Positions 24,283 through 31,867 of a DNA stretch of 37,353 nucleotides are shown here, in pieces; position 1 is the first letter of the stretch, and each line of letters begins with the position of its first letter. The notes under the pieces were generated by a model. It worked only from the letters and a program-made list of their open reading frames with translations. It did no database searches and was not told the origin of the DNA. The position numbers and the translations under genes are program-made. Source of the DNA: an uncultured Deinococcota bacterium (GTDB lineage Bacteria; Deinococcota; Deinococci; Deinococcales; Trueperaceae); NCBI GenBank assembly GCA_947311535.1, contig CAMZLP010000045.1, positions 1 to 37,353 on the forward strand, given 5' to 3'.

Positions 24283-25155
24283 ATGTATAAAAATATAAAA
24301 CTAATACTTGCGATATTTGGAATCGTCTTAGTATCAGCTTGTAACATTCCTACTAGTACTAACTACAGTTCTTCAACTTGTAATATTGCTGATAAAAATT
24401 TGGACTCTGTAATCCGTGATCATTTAAACATTTCTAGCCGTCCTAGTTGTAAACAACTTAAGCTTTTAACCTACCTAAGTGCTAACGATCAAGATATTTC
24501 TAGCTTGGATGGGCTCGAGCATGCCCCTAATATCACCGCAATTAGCCTAACTAATAACAATATTATAGATCTTAGCCCAATTAGAGGTCTTAAAAAGCTA
24601 AAATCTCTTTATTTAGGCGACAATGATATTAGCAACTTAGATGCCTTAGAAAACCTAAGGAAAATAACTGCTTTAGATTTAAGCAACAATAATCTAGAAG
24701 ATATTTATAGAATCAAAAAGCTCAAAAGATTAGAAATGCTCGCCCTAGGTGGTAATCAAATTAGCAATTTAAAACCCCTAAAAGAACTTTGGGATCTTCA
24801 AGAATTACACCTTTGGAGCAACAAAATTAGCGATATTTCTCCTATAGCCTATCTTGATAATTTAACAACTTTAGTTTTAGTTGGTAATCAGATTTCTGAT
24901 ATCTCGGCAATTACCACTATGACTGCCTTAGATTATTTGGGCTTAGATGGCAATAATATAACTAGCCTAAAAGCAATTTTTGAAAGCCCAGGTTTAAGCG
25001 CTGGCGACCATATCGACATGAGATATAATTGTTTAATTGTAGGAACAAGCCTTGAAGAATTAAATGACCCCGAATACGATAACAACGATGTTTATGAGCT
25101 ATTTGGCAAAGGCATACTAGTTGAAGTCAACCCTCAAAAAGTTTGTCCTAGATAG
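24283..25155 (+). CDS. Leucine-rich-repeat lipoprotein, internalin-like repeats
   Basis: 290 aa. The N-terminus MYKNIKLILAIFGIVLVSAC is a lipoprotein signal with lipobox LVSAC (Cys20), so the protein is lipid-anchored outside the cytoplasmic membrane. From about 60 to 235 there are seven or eight 22-residue LRRs of the internalin/bacterial type (LxxLxLxxNxIxDIxPLxxL, for example LTTLVLVGNQISDISAI). An LRRCT-like cap with MRYNCL and a terminal VCPR follows. Such surfaces bind proteins or glycans; the partner is unknown. GGGAG precedes the ATG. Single-gene unit ending in a bidirectional terminator. Confidence 0.9.
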   Translation: MYKNIKLILAIFGIVLVSACNIPTSTNYSSSTCNIADKNLDSVIRDHLNISSRPSCKQLKLLTYLSANDQDISSLDGLEHAPNITAISLTNNNIIDLSPIRGLKKLKSLYLGDNDISNLDALENLRKITALDLSNNNLEDIYRIKKLKRLEMLALGGNQISNLKPLKELWDLQELHLWSNKISDISPIAYLDNLTTLVLVGNQISDISAITTMTALDYLGLDGNNITSLKAIFESPGLSAGDHIDMRYNCLIVGTSLEELNDPEYDNNDVYELFGKGILVEVNPQKVCPR

Positions 25156-25178
25156 TTTAAATAACTAAAAAATTAATG

Positions 25179-25208
25179 TCTTTTGTAATAATTACAAAAG
25201 ATATTTTT
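25179..25208. terminator. Bidirectional terminator between the LRR gene and hemW
   Basis: TCTTTTGTAAT (25179-25189) and ATTACAAAAGA (25191-25201) form a perfect 23-base palindrome (in practice a shorter stem with a small loop), followed on the plus strand by T5 and on the minus strand by a similar T-rich stretch. It serves both converging genes. Confidence 0.7.
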
Positions 25209-26304
25209 AATTATCCATAAAACGTTTTACTATACCGTTTATTTGTAATAAACCCTTTTGGCTAGCATAGAGATGAGTTTGGCTAAGCTCGAGCATAGCT
25301 AAATCAACTAGTTCTTTAACAAGCTGTTCATAGCGAAGCATAAAATCCACTCCAGTTAGTTTATAAACTTGCTCAAAACTCAAACCCTCAGATGTTCTTA
25401 AAGCACTATAAACAAGGTCATAAATATATTCTTCAGCATCTAAAAAATAATCTTCTTGGCCTGTATCAACTAACCAATTTTTAATATGAGCATTGGCCCG
25501 TCTATTGCCAATGTAATTTTTAGCCGGCAAAAATCCGACAGCTCCAGGCCCTAAGGCCAAATAGTAGCCACCTTGCCAGTAATTTTTGTTGTGTTTTGAT
25601 TCAAAACCAGTTTTAGCGTAGTTTGATACTTCGTAGTGCTTAAAATTAAAAGAGCTTAAAATTTCTTTTGTTAATAAAATATCATCGGCAGCCTTGTCTT
25701 GATCAATTTTTATATTGCGAAAAGCAAAAGGGGTATTTGCTTCTATTGTTAAACTATAAACACTAATATGCTGTACCCCTGTTTTAGCAAGGCTTTCCAA
25801 ATCTGAGGCTAGGTCTTGCCCGCGGGCCGAAGCAATAATATCAGCAGAAACACTAAAACCAGCTTGCAAAGCCCAATCTAAAGCTTGCAAACCTTGCTTA
25901 GCATTATGCAAACGACCCAAGAATTTTAAGACATTATCTTGGCTTGATTGCAAACCAATAGACAACCTATTAAAACCCATGTCTTTAAATACTTCTAAAC
26001 GTTTTTTATCAAAGCTTAAAGGGTCCGCTTCAAAACTTATTTCAGAAGCAGTCAGACCCCAAGTTTTATCAAATATTTTCACTATTCGCCATAGCTCTTG
26101 GTCATTTAAATGTGCGGGTGTACCTCCACCAATATAAATTGTATTTAGTTTTGTGGGGTAACGCTCATAGAGTTTTAGGACATTGTGCTCGAGCTTATCC
26201 AAATATGCCGCAACTAGGTTCTCATTTCTGCGCATTTTATGAAAGTCACAATAAGGGCAAATATGAGGACAAAAAGGTACGTGTAAATATAATGACTTAG
26301 GCAT
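25207..26304 (-). CDS. hemW: Radical SAM heme chaperone HemW-like protein
   Basis: Oxygen-independent coproporphyrinogen oxidase-like radical SAM protein that, in HemW, binds heme and delivers it to target proteins. 365 aa. CPHICPYC gives the CxxxCxxC cluster ligands (Cys12, Cys16, Cys19); then IYIGGGTPAHL, RLSIGLQSSQDNVLKFLGR, SADIIASARGQ and HYEVSNYAKTGFESKHNKNY. The size and missing HemN N-terminal extension favour HemW over true HemN. No other heme gene is visible. Last gene of a minus-strand run from phzF, although 171 bases separate it from the M23 gene, so it may have its own promoter. Confidence 0.9.
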   Translation of the reverse strand: MPKSLYLHVPFCPHICPYCDFHKMRRNENLVAAYLDKLEHNVLKLYERYPTKLNTIYIGGGTPAHLNDQELWRIVKIFDKTWGLTASEISFEADPLSFDKKRLEVFKDMGFNRLSIGLQSSQDNVLKFLGRLHNAKQGLQALDWALQAGFSVSADIIASARGQDLASDLESLAKTGVQHISVYSLTIEANTPFAFRNIKIDQDKAADDILLTKEILSSFNFKHYEVSNYAKTGFESKHNKNYWQGGYYLALGPGAVGFLPAKNYIGNRRANAHIKNWLVDTGQEDYFLDAEEYIYDLVYSALRTSEGLSFEQVYKLTGVDFMLRYEQLVKELVDLAMLELSQTHLYASQKGLLQINGIVKRFMDN

Positions 26305-26475
26305 CTCTAGTAAATAGTATTTTCAGGATTCATTAAATTCTTTAGCAAGCTTCTTTTAATAGTAAATCTAAAAAATCTGCTTCTTATATACAAGGAGAAA
26401 GGATAAGGGAGAAAGTCATAGACTGCGAAGTTTTAAATAACAAATATGAGAAATTACTTGAAAAATGTCCAAAAA

Positions 26476-27609
26476 CTAAGGAACTATCTTGCCAACCCAA
26501 TCCATTGGGTCTGTGGCAATTTCATTTACTCGCATTTCCCAGTGCAAATGTGGCCCTGTTGATAGCCCCGTTGTACCAACTTCACCAACAATGTCACCTT
26601 TGGCAACTTTTTGCCCAGCTTCTACTAAAAGCTTGGATTGATGCATATAAAAACTGATAACCCCAGCACCGTGGTCAATGGCCACAAAGCCACCCTTTAT
26701 AGCAAAAAAGTCTGCAACTAAGACTACACCATCATTAGTAGCATGCACTTTAGTACCTTTAGTAGCTGCTAAATCTTCACCATGGTGATAGCTAACATTG
26801 CCACCTTTTACATAACGACGAGGCACGCCAAAACCGCTTGTTCCGGTACCAGAAATTGGTAAAATAAATGCCGAATTCCAAAATGCTTCAGTATTATTCT
26901 TACTCTCAGCATACATTCTAGTCAGCATTTGTCGTTCTTTATTGCGCCCTTTATCGGTTATTCTTGATAAAGTTGAAGCAGGGATATTTAGTTCTTGCAC
27001 TGGCCTTGGGTCTGCTACAATATTAACTGTTTTGTTCACTTTTACAATTCGTCCGTAGTTATCTTCTAAGCTAACTTCAACTGCTAACTCCCTCGGCTCA
27101 GAGCCTAATTTTGAAGCCGTGATTGCTCGAGCCACATTATTAATAAAAAAAACTGGACTTGGCTCACCATCAATACTTATCGAGATAAATTTGGCTTCTA
27201 TTTGGCTCTCGAGCCAAGAGCTAGAAATACCTATTGCCTCCCCAGCCACTATCTGGCTAGGTAATTCAACAATTGGTTTTAATAATCCAATGCCGTAAAC
27301 ATTTACTAAATACTCGCTCTTATTACCAGCACCATCGGTTGCAACAACTTCAATATTATTATTCCCCTCTAAAGCTAATAAAGAAATATTATAGTTCTGG
27401 GCAACCTCTTTAATTTCAAAATCGCCATATTTTATATAATAATCAACTGGTTCGTTAGCCACCAAAGTTAAATCAAAAGCTTTGCTGGCAAGTACTTCAG
27501 CAAGAGCTTCAATTTTAACAACTGGCGCAACAAGATCCTGATTGGTACTACCAGATAGGGTTATCACCAAAGCTGTTAATATAAGAATAATTGTGAAAAG
27601 TTTTTTCAA
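26476..27609 (-). CDS. Secreted M23-family metallopeptidase (peptidoglycan endopeptidase)
   Basis: 377 aa with a signal peptide (MKKLFTIILILTALVITLSG). Two Ig/beta-rich modules (about 30-205) precede a linker and a C-terminal LytM/M23 domain: HHGEDLAATKGTKV supplies the first His and Asp ligands, GVISFYMHQSK and GPHLHWEMRVN the remaining His residues. All catalytic motifs are intact, so an active glycyl/peptidoglycan endopeptidase is expected outside the membrane. The start is TTG at 27609, 11 bases after the hpt stop, with weak AAGGTT upstream. Confidence 0.92.
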   Translation of the reverse strand: MKKLFTIILILTALVITLSGSTNQDLVAPVVKIEALAEVLASKAFDLTLVANEPVDYYIKYGDFEIKEVAQNYNISLLALEGNNNIEVVATDGAGNKSEYLVNVYGIGLLKPIVELPSQIVAGEAIGISSSWLESQIEAKFISISIDGEPSPVFFINNVARAITASKLGSEPRELAVEVSLEDNYGRIVKVNKTVNIVADPRPVQELNIPASTLSRITDKGRNKERQMLTRMYAESKNNTEAFWNSAFILPISGTGTSGFGVPRRYVKGGNVSYHHGEDLAATKGTKVHATNDGVVLVADFFAIKGGFVAIDHGAGVISFYMHQSKLLVEAGQKVAKGDIVGEVGTTGLSTGPHLHWEMRVNEIATDPMDWVGKIVP

Positions 27610-27620
27610 AATTCTAACCT

Positions 27621-28160
27621 TCAGTCTTTGTATGAACTAATAAATGGATAATTTCGCTTGTATTGCTGGTCATCTAAGCCATAGCCAAATATAAAAGCGT
27701 CTTCAATTTCAAAACCTAAATAATCTATATCAACATCTACTTTTCTACGGCTAGGTTTAGAAATTAGTGAGGCTATTTTTACAGAGATAGGCTCACGCAT
27801 TTGAATATATTTTAATAAATAGGTCATAGTATAGCCAGTATCAACAATATCTTCTACAATTAAAACATGTTTGTTTTTAAGTGAGGCATTCAAATCTTTT
27901 AATATCTGCACCTCTCCATTAGTTTGAGTTCGTGAACCATAGCTGGATAACGAAATAAAATCGACAGTCAAAGGTAAATCAATGGATCTCACTAAATCTG
28001 CCATAAACAAAAATGCCCCATTTAAAACACATATAACATGGATATCTGTTCCTCTATAGTCTTTGGCAATTTCTTTGCCTAGTTCTTTAATTCGTTTTTT
28101 AATTTCCTGTCGTGAAATCTGTACTTTACCTTCACCTAATTGAAAATTCTCTTTAGCCAT
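27621..28160 (-). CDS. hpt: Hypoxanthine(-guanine) phosphoribosyltransferase
   Basis: Purine salvage: hypoxanthine or guanine plus PRPP to IMP or GMP. 179 aa from ATG 28160 (an ATG at 28178 would add six residues; neither has a strong RBS). The PRPP loop VLIVEDIVDTGYT, the CVLNGAFLFMADLVR segment and DFISLSSYG are typical. FEIEDAFIFGYGLD near the end binds the purine. Part of the phzF to M23 run. Confidence 0.95.
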   Translation of the reverse strand: MAKENFQLGEGKVQISRQEIKKRIKELGKEIAKDYRGTDIHVICVLNGAFLFMADLVRSIDLPLTVDFISLSSYGSRTQTNGEVQILKDLNASLKNKHVLIVEDIVDTGYTMTYLLKYIQMREPISVKIASLISKPSRRKVDVDIDYLGFEIEDAFIFGYGLDDQQYKRNYPFISSYKD

Positions 28161-28205
28161 ACTTACTCTACCTGCCATAAAAAATTTAAAGCATTACACC
28201 TGCTT

Positions 28206-28904
28206 CTAGTCATGAGTATAACCAAGAACTTTATAATCCTGTGCAGTTAGAACACGATATTGACCAACTTCTAGCTTAGCAAGCTTTAAATTAGCTATCC
28301 TTATTCTTTCTAACTTTATTACTCTATAGCCTAGCTCTGCCAACATTCTACGCACTTGCCGCTTACGCCCCTCATTGAGTACTAGTATACAACCATCTTT
28401 AGCATATTTAGCGGCTACGGCTCGAGCCCAACCATCTTCTAACTCTACACCCTGCTCGAGGCTAGCCAATTCTTCTGGCGCAACTGTACCTTGCTTGGTC
28501 CAAATTCTATATTCTTTTTCATGTTCATATCTTGGATGTGTCATTTCTAGAGTTAAACTGCCATCATTTGTTAATAAGAGTAAACCCTGTGAATTTTTAT
28601 CCAAACGCCCAACTGGGTGCAAACCGTCAACCTTAGGTACTAAATCCATAACAGTTTGGCGATTTAAATCATCACTTAAAGAACTAATATAACCAACGGG
28701 TTTATTTAGCATAAAAGTAATAGTTTCTATATTTTTGCTAACAATTTCTTTATCAAATTCAACAATGTCAGTAGCACTGACCTTGGAGCCTAATTCGGCA
28801 ACTTCGCCATTAACAGTAATTCTACCTGCTCTAATTAATTCTTCAGATTTACGGCGACTAGCCACACCCGCTGCTGCCAAAAATTTTTGTAAGCGTTCGC
28901 TCAT
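28206..28904 (-). CDS. RsuA/RluB-family 16S/23S rRNA pseudouridine synthase
   Basis: 232 aa. N-terminal S4 RNA-binding domain (ERLQKFLAAAGVASRRKSEE) followed by the synthase domain with catalytic Asp in GRLDKNSQGLLLLTNDG and a C-terminal NEGRKRQVRRMLAELGYRV. These features place it in the RsuA/RluB/RluE/RluF family; compact size and LDKNSQG wording suit RluB-type, but the target site cannot be decided. The start overlaps the phzF stop by four bases (ATGA). Confidence 0.93.
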   Translation of the reverse strand: MSERLQKFLAAAGVASRRKSEELIRAGRITVNGEVAELGSKVSATDIVEFDKEIVSKNIETITFMLNKPVGYISSLSDDLNRQTVMDLVPKVDGLHPVGRLDKNSQGLLLLTNDGSLTLEMTHPRYEHEKEYRIWTKQGTVAPEELASLEQGVELEDGWARAVAAKYAKDGCILVLNEGRKRQVRRMLAELGYRVIKLERIRIANLKLAKLEVGQYRVLTAQDYKVLGYTHD

Positions 28905-29779
28905 AAAAACAGCTTGCCTTCGGCAATTTTTACAGCTTGGCCAGCTATCTTAACCTCAAAACCAGCCTTTTGTTTGCTAACCTTCAACTCTATTTGGCTT
29001 GCTCGCCCCATTTCTACTCCTTGGTGGCTAGTAAACCTAGCAACCCCATTTTGAAATTTCAACAAATTATTAGTTGCCATATAAAACCCTAAGGGTCCAT
29101 GAGCACTGCCTGTAGCTGGATCTTCTATAACTCCAAAAGCCTCAGCAAACATACGCCCGCGCAGCTCAGATTCTGGGGCATCTAAAGTAAAAGCAAAAAC
29201 TGCCCTATGGTCTTTAGCTAAAACATCTGGCAATAAGTCAATTTTAAGATTTGCTTTAGCTAATGCTGGCAACGATTTTAAAGGAACTAATAAAAATTCC
29301 AAACCAGCACTGACTACCTGAATTGGTAAATCTGCGACAATATCTATCTCACTTAACCCCAGGGCTTTTGCAATAGCTTGTTTATTATGGCAAGTGGCAA
29401 TTATTTTAGGAATACCCTGATTCATCCAAACTCTTTGCAATTTATTATTTTGATAATCTAATTTAATTGGGAAAACACCTGCGTTTAGCTCGAGCCCAAT
29501 CTCATCAACATCAATCTGGCCACTATCCCAAAGTGAATAGATAGTACCAATAGTTGGATGACCCGCCATAGGAACTTCTCTAGTAGGCGTAAAGTACCTA
29601 GCTCTAAAATCTGCTTTTTCTTTATTTAAAATAAAGCTCGTCTCAGATAAATTAAACTCTTTAGCAATACTTTGCATCTGTTTATCTGATAACTGACTAG
29701 CATCTGGGATTATGGCTAATGGGTTACCTGTAAAAATTTTATTAGTAAAAACATCCCATATTTGATATTTGACTTCCAT
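28901..29779 (-). CDS. PhzF-family isomerase/epimerase-like protein
   Basis: 293 aa from ATG 29779; the frame stays open to 29866 but the extra residues are unlike the family. NPLAIIP, catalytic Glu46 in FNLSETSFI, PMAGHPTIGT and GVIEDPATGSAHGPLGFY are the PhzF signature blocks. PhzF enzymes catalyse proton shifts on diverse small molecules; no phenazine genes are nearby, so the substrate is unknown. First gene of the minus-strand run; it diverges from the thioesterase gene with 69 bases between starts. Confidence 0.9.
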   Translation of the reverse strand: MEVKYQIWDVFTNKIFTGNPLAIIPDASQLSDKQMQSIAKEFNLSETSFILNKEKADFRARYFTPTREVPMAGHPTIGTIYSLWDSGQIDVDEIGLELNAGVFPIKLDYQNNKLQRVWMNQGIPKIIATCHNKQAIAKALGLSEIDIVADLPIQVVSAGLEFLLVPLKSLPALAKANLKIDLLPDVLAKDHRAVFAFTLDAPESELRGRMFAEAFGVIEDPATGSAHGPLGFYMATNNLLKFQNGVARFTSHQGVEMGRASQIELKVSKQKAGFEVKIAGQAVKIAEGKLFL

Positions 29780-29848
29780 AAGCAATAGCTTACTATATAT
29801 TCCAATAAGACTCTTTAAATTGAACAAAACTGTTGTAGAATGATTTTT

Positions 29849-30277
29849 ATGCAAATTGACAAACAAACTTTAAAACAAATCCTCGAAGAGATGGTTCCTT
29901 TTAACAATTTTCTTGGGCTTAGGCTCGAGTCTTATAGCTTAAAACCAATCTGGATTAATAGCAAAATAGAAATCAAAGAAGAATATATTGGCAACGTAAT
30001 AAGAAAAGCTCCCCATGGCGGCTTAATAGCCACAATCATAGATGCAACTGCAGGCACAGCAGCCATGCTATCCTTAGAAGATTTTGAACTAATAGCTAGA
30101 TTATCTACAATTGATATGCGAGTTGATTATTTAGATGCTGCCAAAGGTGGTTTTCTTCTGACAAAGTCAAAAATTATCCGTTCCGGTAGACGAATTATAG
30201 TAGTCTCGAGCAAAGTTTACGATGAAAATAAAACTTTAGTTTCAGTTGGAACAAATACCTTTAACCTAGCTATCTAA
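29849..30277 (+). CDS. PaaI-family hotdog thioesterase
   Basis: 142 aa. Probable acyl-CoA thioesterase: single hotdog domain with the PaaI/YdiI pattern HGGLIATIIDATAGTAAM, where the conserved His-Gly-Gly and Asp are active-site positions, and DMRVDYLDAAKGG. I start at ATG 29849 because TAGAAT (29836-29841) ends seven bases upstream and there is no Shine-Dalgarno, so the message looks leaderless; an earlier ATG at 29840 overlaps that -10. Substrate unknown. Confidence 0.87.
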   Translation: MQIDKQTLKQILEEMVPFNNFLGLRLESYSLKPIWINSKIEIKEEYIGNVIRKAPHGGLIATIIDATAGTAAMLSLEDFELIARLSTIDMRVDYLDAAKGGFLLTKSKIIRSGRRIIVVSSKVYDENKTLVSVGTNTFNLAI

Positions 30278-30336
30278 ATCCTAAAAAGTCAAGCAAAATT
30301 CTTAATTCTTACCTCTTAATATGCTAGGCTATTTTC

Positions 30337-31425
30337 ATGATAAATCCAATACATGAAAAATGGGCAAAATTATTAGTCGAATATTGTGCTAATGTTCAGT
30401 CTGGAGAAAATGTATCCATTAACGTTGATAGCTTAGCAACAGATATGGCTCGAGCCTTATTCCGTGAAGTCTTAAAAAAAGATGCTAATCCTATACTTCG
30501 TATGAACTATGCAGAGTTAGAAGAAGACCTTTATGAGTTAGCCACAGACTCTTACTTTGATGCTAAACCTAGCTTTGAATTAAATGAAATCAAACAAATA
30601 GGCTCTTGGATAAGACTACGTGGCCCCGCAAATACAAGGGCACTCCAAAACTTAGATAAAAGCAAAATGGCTAGGCTGCGCAAAAAATTACGCCCAGTTC
30701 AAAATATCAGAATAAACGAAACAAAATGGGTTGGCAGTCTCTACCCTACCAATGCCCTAGCTCAAGATGCCGGCATGAGCCTAAAAGAATATGAAAACTT
30801 CGTTTATAGCTCTATGTTTTTGTTTAGCGAGGACCCTGTAAAAGAATGGGCTAAAATTCATGATTTCCAAGAAGTATTAATCAATCGCTTAAAAAAAGCC
30901 AAAGAGGTTCATATTCTGGCAGCAGGCACAGACCTAAAGCTAAATGTTGAAAATAGAATCTGGCTAAATAGCGATGGTCATAGAAATATGCCATCTGGCG
31001 AAGTCTATACAGGCCCTATTGAAGATACTGCCAGTGGCTATATTCGCTTTGATATTCCAAGTTCGGTAAACGGTGTAGAGGTTGAAAATATTGATTTAGT
31101 TTTTGAAAATGGCAAAGTTGTAAAAGCAAGCGCCGAAAAAGGCAATGATTTGCTACAAAGCTTGTTAGATACTGATACCGGCTCACGCTATCTTGGCGAA
31201 TTAGGCATTGGTACTAATTATCAAATTCAAAAACCGACAAAACAAATTTTATATGATGAAAAAATTGGCGGCAGTATTCATTTGGCGGTTGGGCAATCTT
31301 ACAAAGAATCTGGTGGAAAAAATGAAAGCGCTATTCATTGGGATATGATTTGTGATTTACGCCAAGAAGGTGCAATTTATTTAGATGGTGAATTATTTCA
31401 AGAAAATGGTAAATTTATTAGTTAA
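30337..31425 (+). CDS. M29-family aminopeptidase (AmpS/PepS type)
   Basis: Dinuclear-metal cytosolic aminopeptidase, 362 aa, slightly shorter than the usual 400-410. The family metal-ligand segments are in place: MPSGEVYTGP (Glu), GELGIGTN (Glu), GSIHLAVG (His) and SAIHWDMICDL (His and Asp). An N-terminal alpha/beta domain (1-170) comes first. No Shine-Dalgarno is seen; a TAGGCT eight bases ahead of the ATG may act as -10 for a leaderless transcript, 59 bases after the thioesterase stop. Probable role: peptide turnover. Confidence 0.92.
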   Translation: MINPIHEKWAKLLVEYCANVQSGENVSINVDSLATDMARALFREVLKKDANPILRMNYAELEEDLYELATDSYFDAKPSFELNEIKQIGSWIRLRGPANTRALQNLDKSKMARLRKKLRPVQNIRINETKWVGSLYPTNALAQDAGMSLKEYENFVYSSMFLFSEDPVKEWAKIHDFQEVLINRLKKAKEVHILAAGTDLKLNVENRIWLNSDGHRNMPSGEVYTGPIEDTASGYIRFDIPSSVNGVEVENIDLVFENGKVVKASAEKGNDLLQSLLDTDTGSRYLGELGIGTNYQIQKPTKQILYDEKIGGSIHLAVGQSYKESGGKNESAIHWDMICDLRQEGAIYLDGELFQENGKFIS

Positions 31426-31497
31426 TTGCTCGAGCCTATAGCAGTAATATTAGAATTAACAAGCTAGAAAAGCTCACCTAAAATATACTATTTACTT

Positions 31498-31543
31498 AAT
31501 GTACAGATATACTAAATAACAATGTACGGATATACTAAATAAC
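31498..31543. repeat. Tandem duplication of a 23-bp unit
   Basis: Two copies (31498-31520 and 31521-31543), starting AATGTACAGATATAC and AATGTACGGATATAC, differ at one base. They occupy the otherwise empty left part of the 442-base gap between the aminopeptidase and kup, which also has a GCTCGAGC palindrome at 31428-31435. No coding frame is evident there. Confidence 0.75.
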
Positions 31544-31607
31544 AAGGACTGCTAAAACAATGCAATAGCCTATGAGTGACGTTTATCTGTGTTATACATC
31601 AATATCA

Positions 31608-31635
31608 TTGACTAAATTACAAGTGAAAATATACT
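31608..31635 (+). promoter_or_regulatory. Promoter of the candidate small RNA
   Basis: TTGACT (31608-31613) and TATACT (31630-31635) with a 16-bp spacer. No CDS follows on this strand before a strong terminator at 31744-31779. Confidence 0.6.
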
Positions 31636-31641
31636 CAATAG

Positions 31642-31779
31642 TAGCCTAGTCATTCACAAAATCAAAAATATATTGTAGACTGTTCGTCAGTGGTCTTTAC
31701 AGATCATTTGTTGGTGGAATTTTTTCCACCTCCTCTCTCTGACGACCCTGCATATTTCCCCTATGCAGGGTCATTTTTT
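31642..31779 (+). ncRNA. Candidate structured small RNA, about 138 nt
   Basis: Bounded by a good promoter and a strong terminator, with no ORF. Predicted folds: TCGTCAG (31684-31690) with CTGACGA (31739-31745) encloses a hairpin GGTGGAA-TTTT-TTCCACC (31713-31730). Next to it lies an unpaired C/U-rich stretch, CACCTCCTCTCTCT, which contains the anti-Shine-Dalgarno sequence ACCTCCT, so pairing with mRNA ribosome binding sites is plausible. It does not look like 4.5S RNA (no GGAAG tetraloop region), tmRNA or RNase P RNA. The terminator stem competes with the outer stem by two bases. Function is inference. Confidence 0.5.
31744..31779 (+). terminator. Strong rho-independent terminator of the small RNA
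   Basis: GACCCTGCATA (31744-31754) and TATGCAGGGTC (31762-31772) form a perfect 11-bp stem with a 7-nt loop, followed by T6 (31774-31779). Confidence 0.92.
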
Positions 31780-31800
31780 CTCATCAATTTCATTGATAAC

Positions 31801-31828
31801 AAAAAAAGACGGAATTAATTCCGTCTTT
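31801..31828 (-). terminator. Rho-independent terminator of kup
   Basis: Plus-strand AAAGACGGAATT (31805-31816) and AATTCCGTCTTT (31817-31828) are a perfect palindrome; on the minus strand the stem is followed by T7 (A tract 31801-31807). It is 40 bases past the kup stop. Confidence 0.85.
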
Positions 31829-31867
31829 AGAGCTGTGTCTTTGTTTCTATTTTTGTTTCTAAAATAA

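Noticed and set aside
31642-31779. SRP 4.5S RNA, tmRNA or RNase P RNA
   Set aside because: None of their conserved cores is present; kept as an unclassified small RNA.
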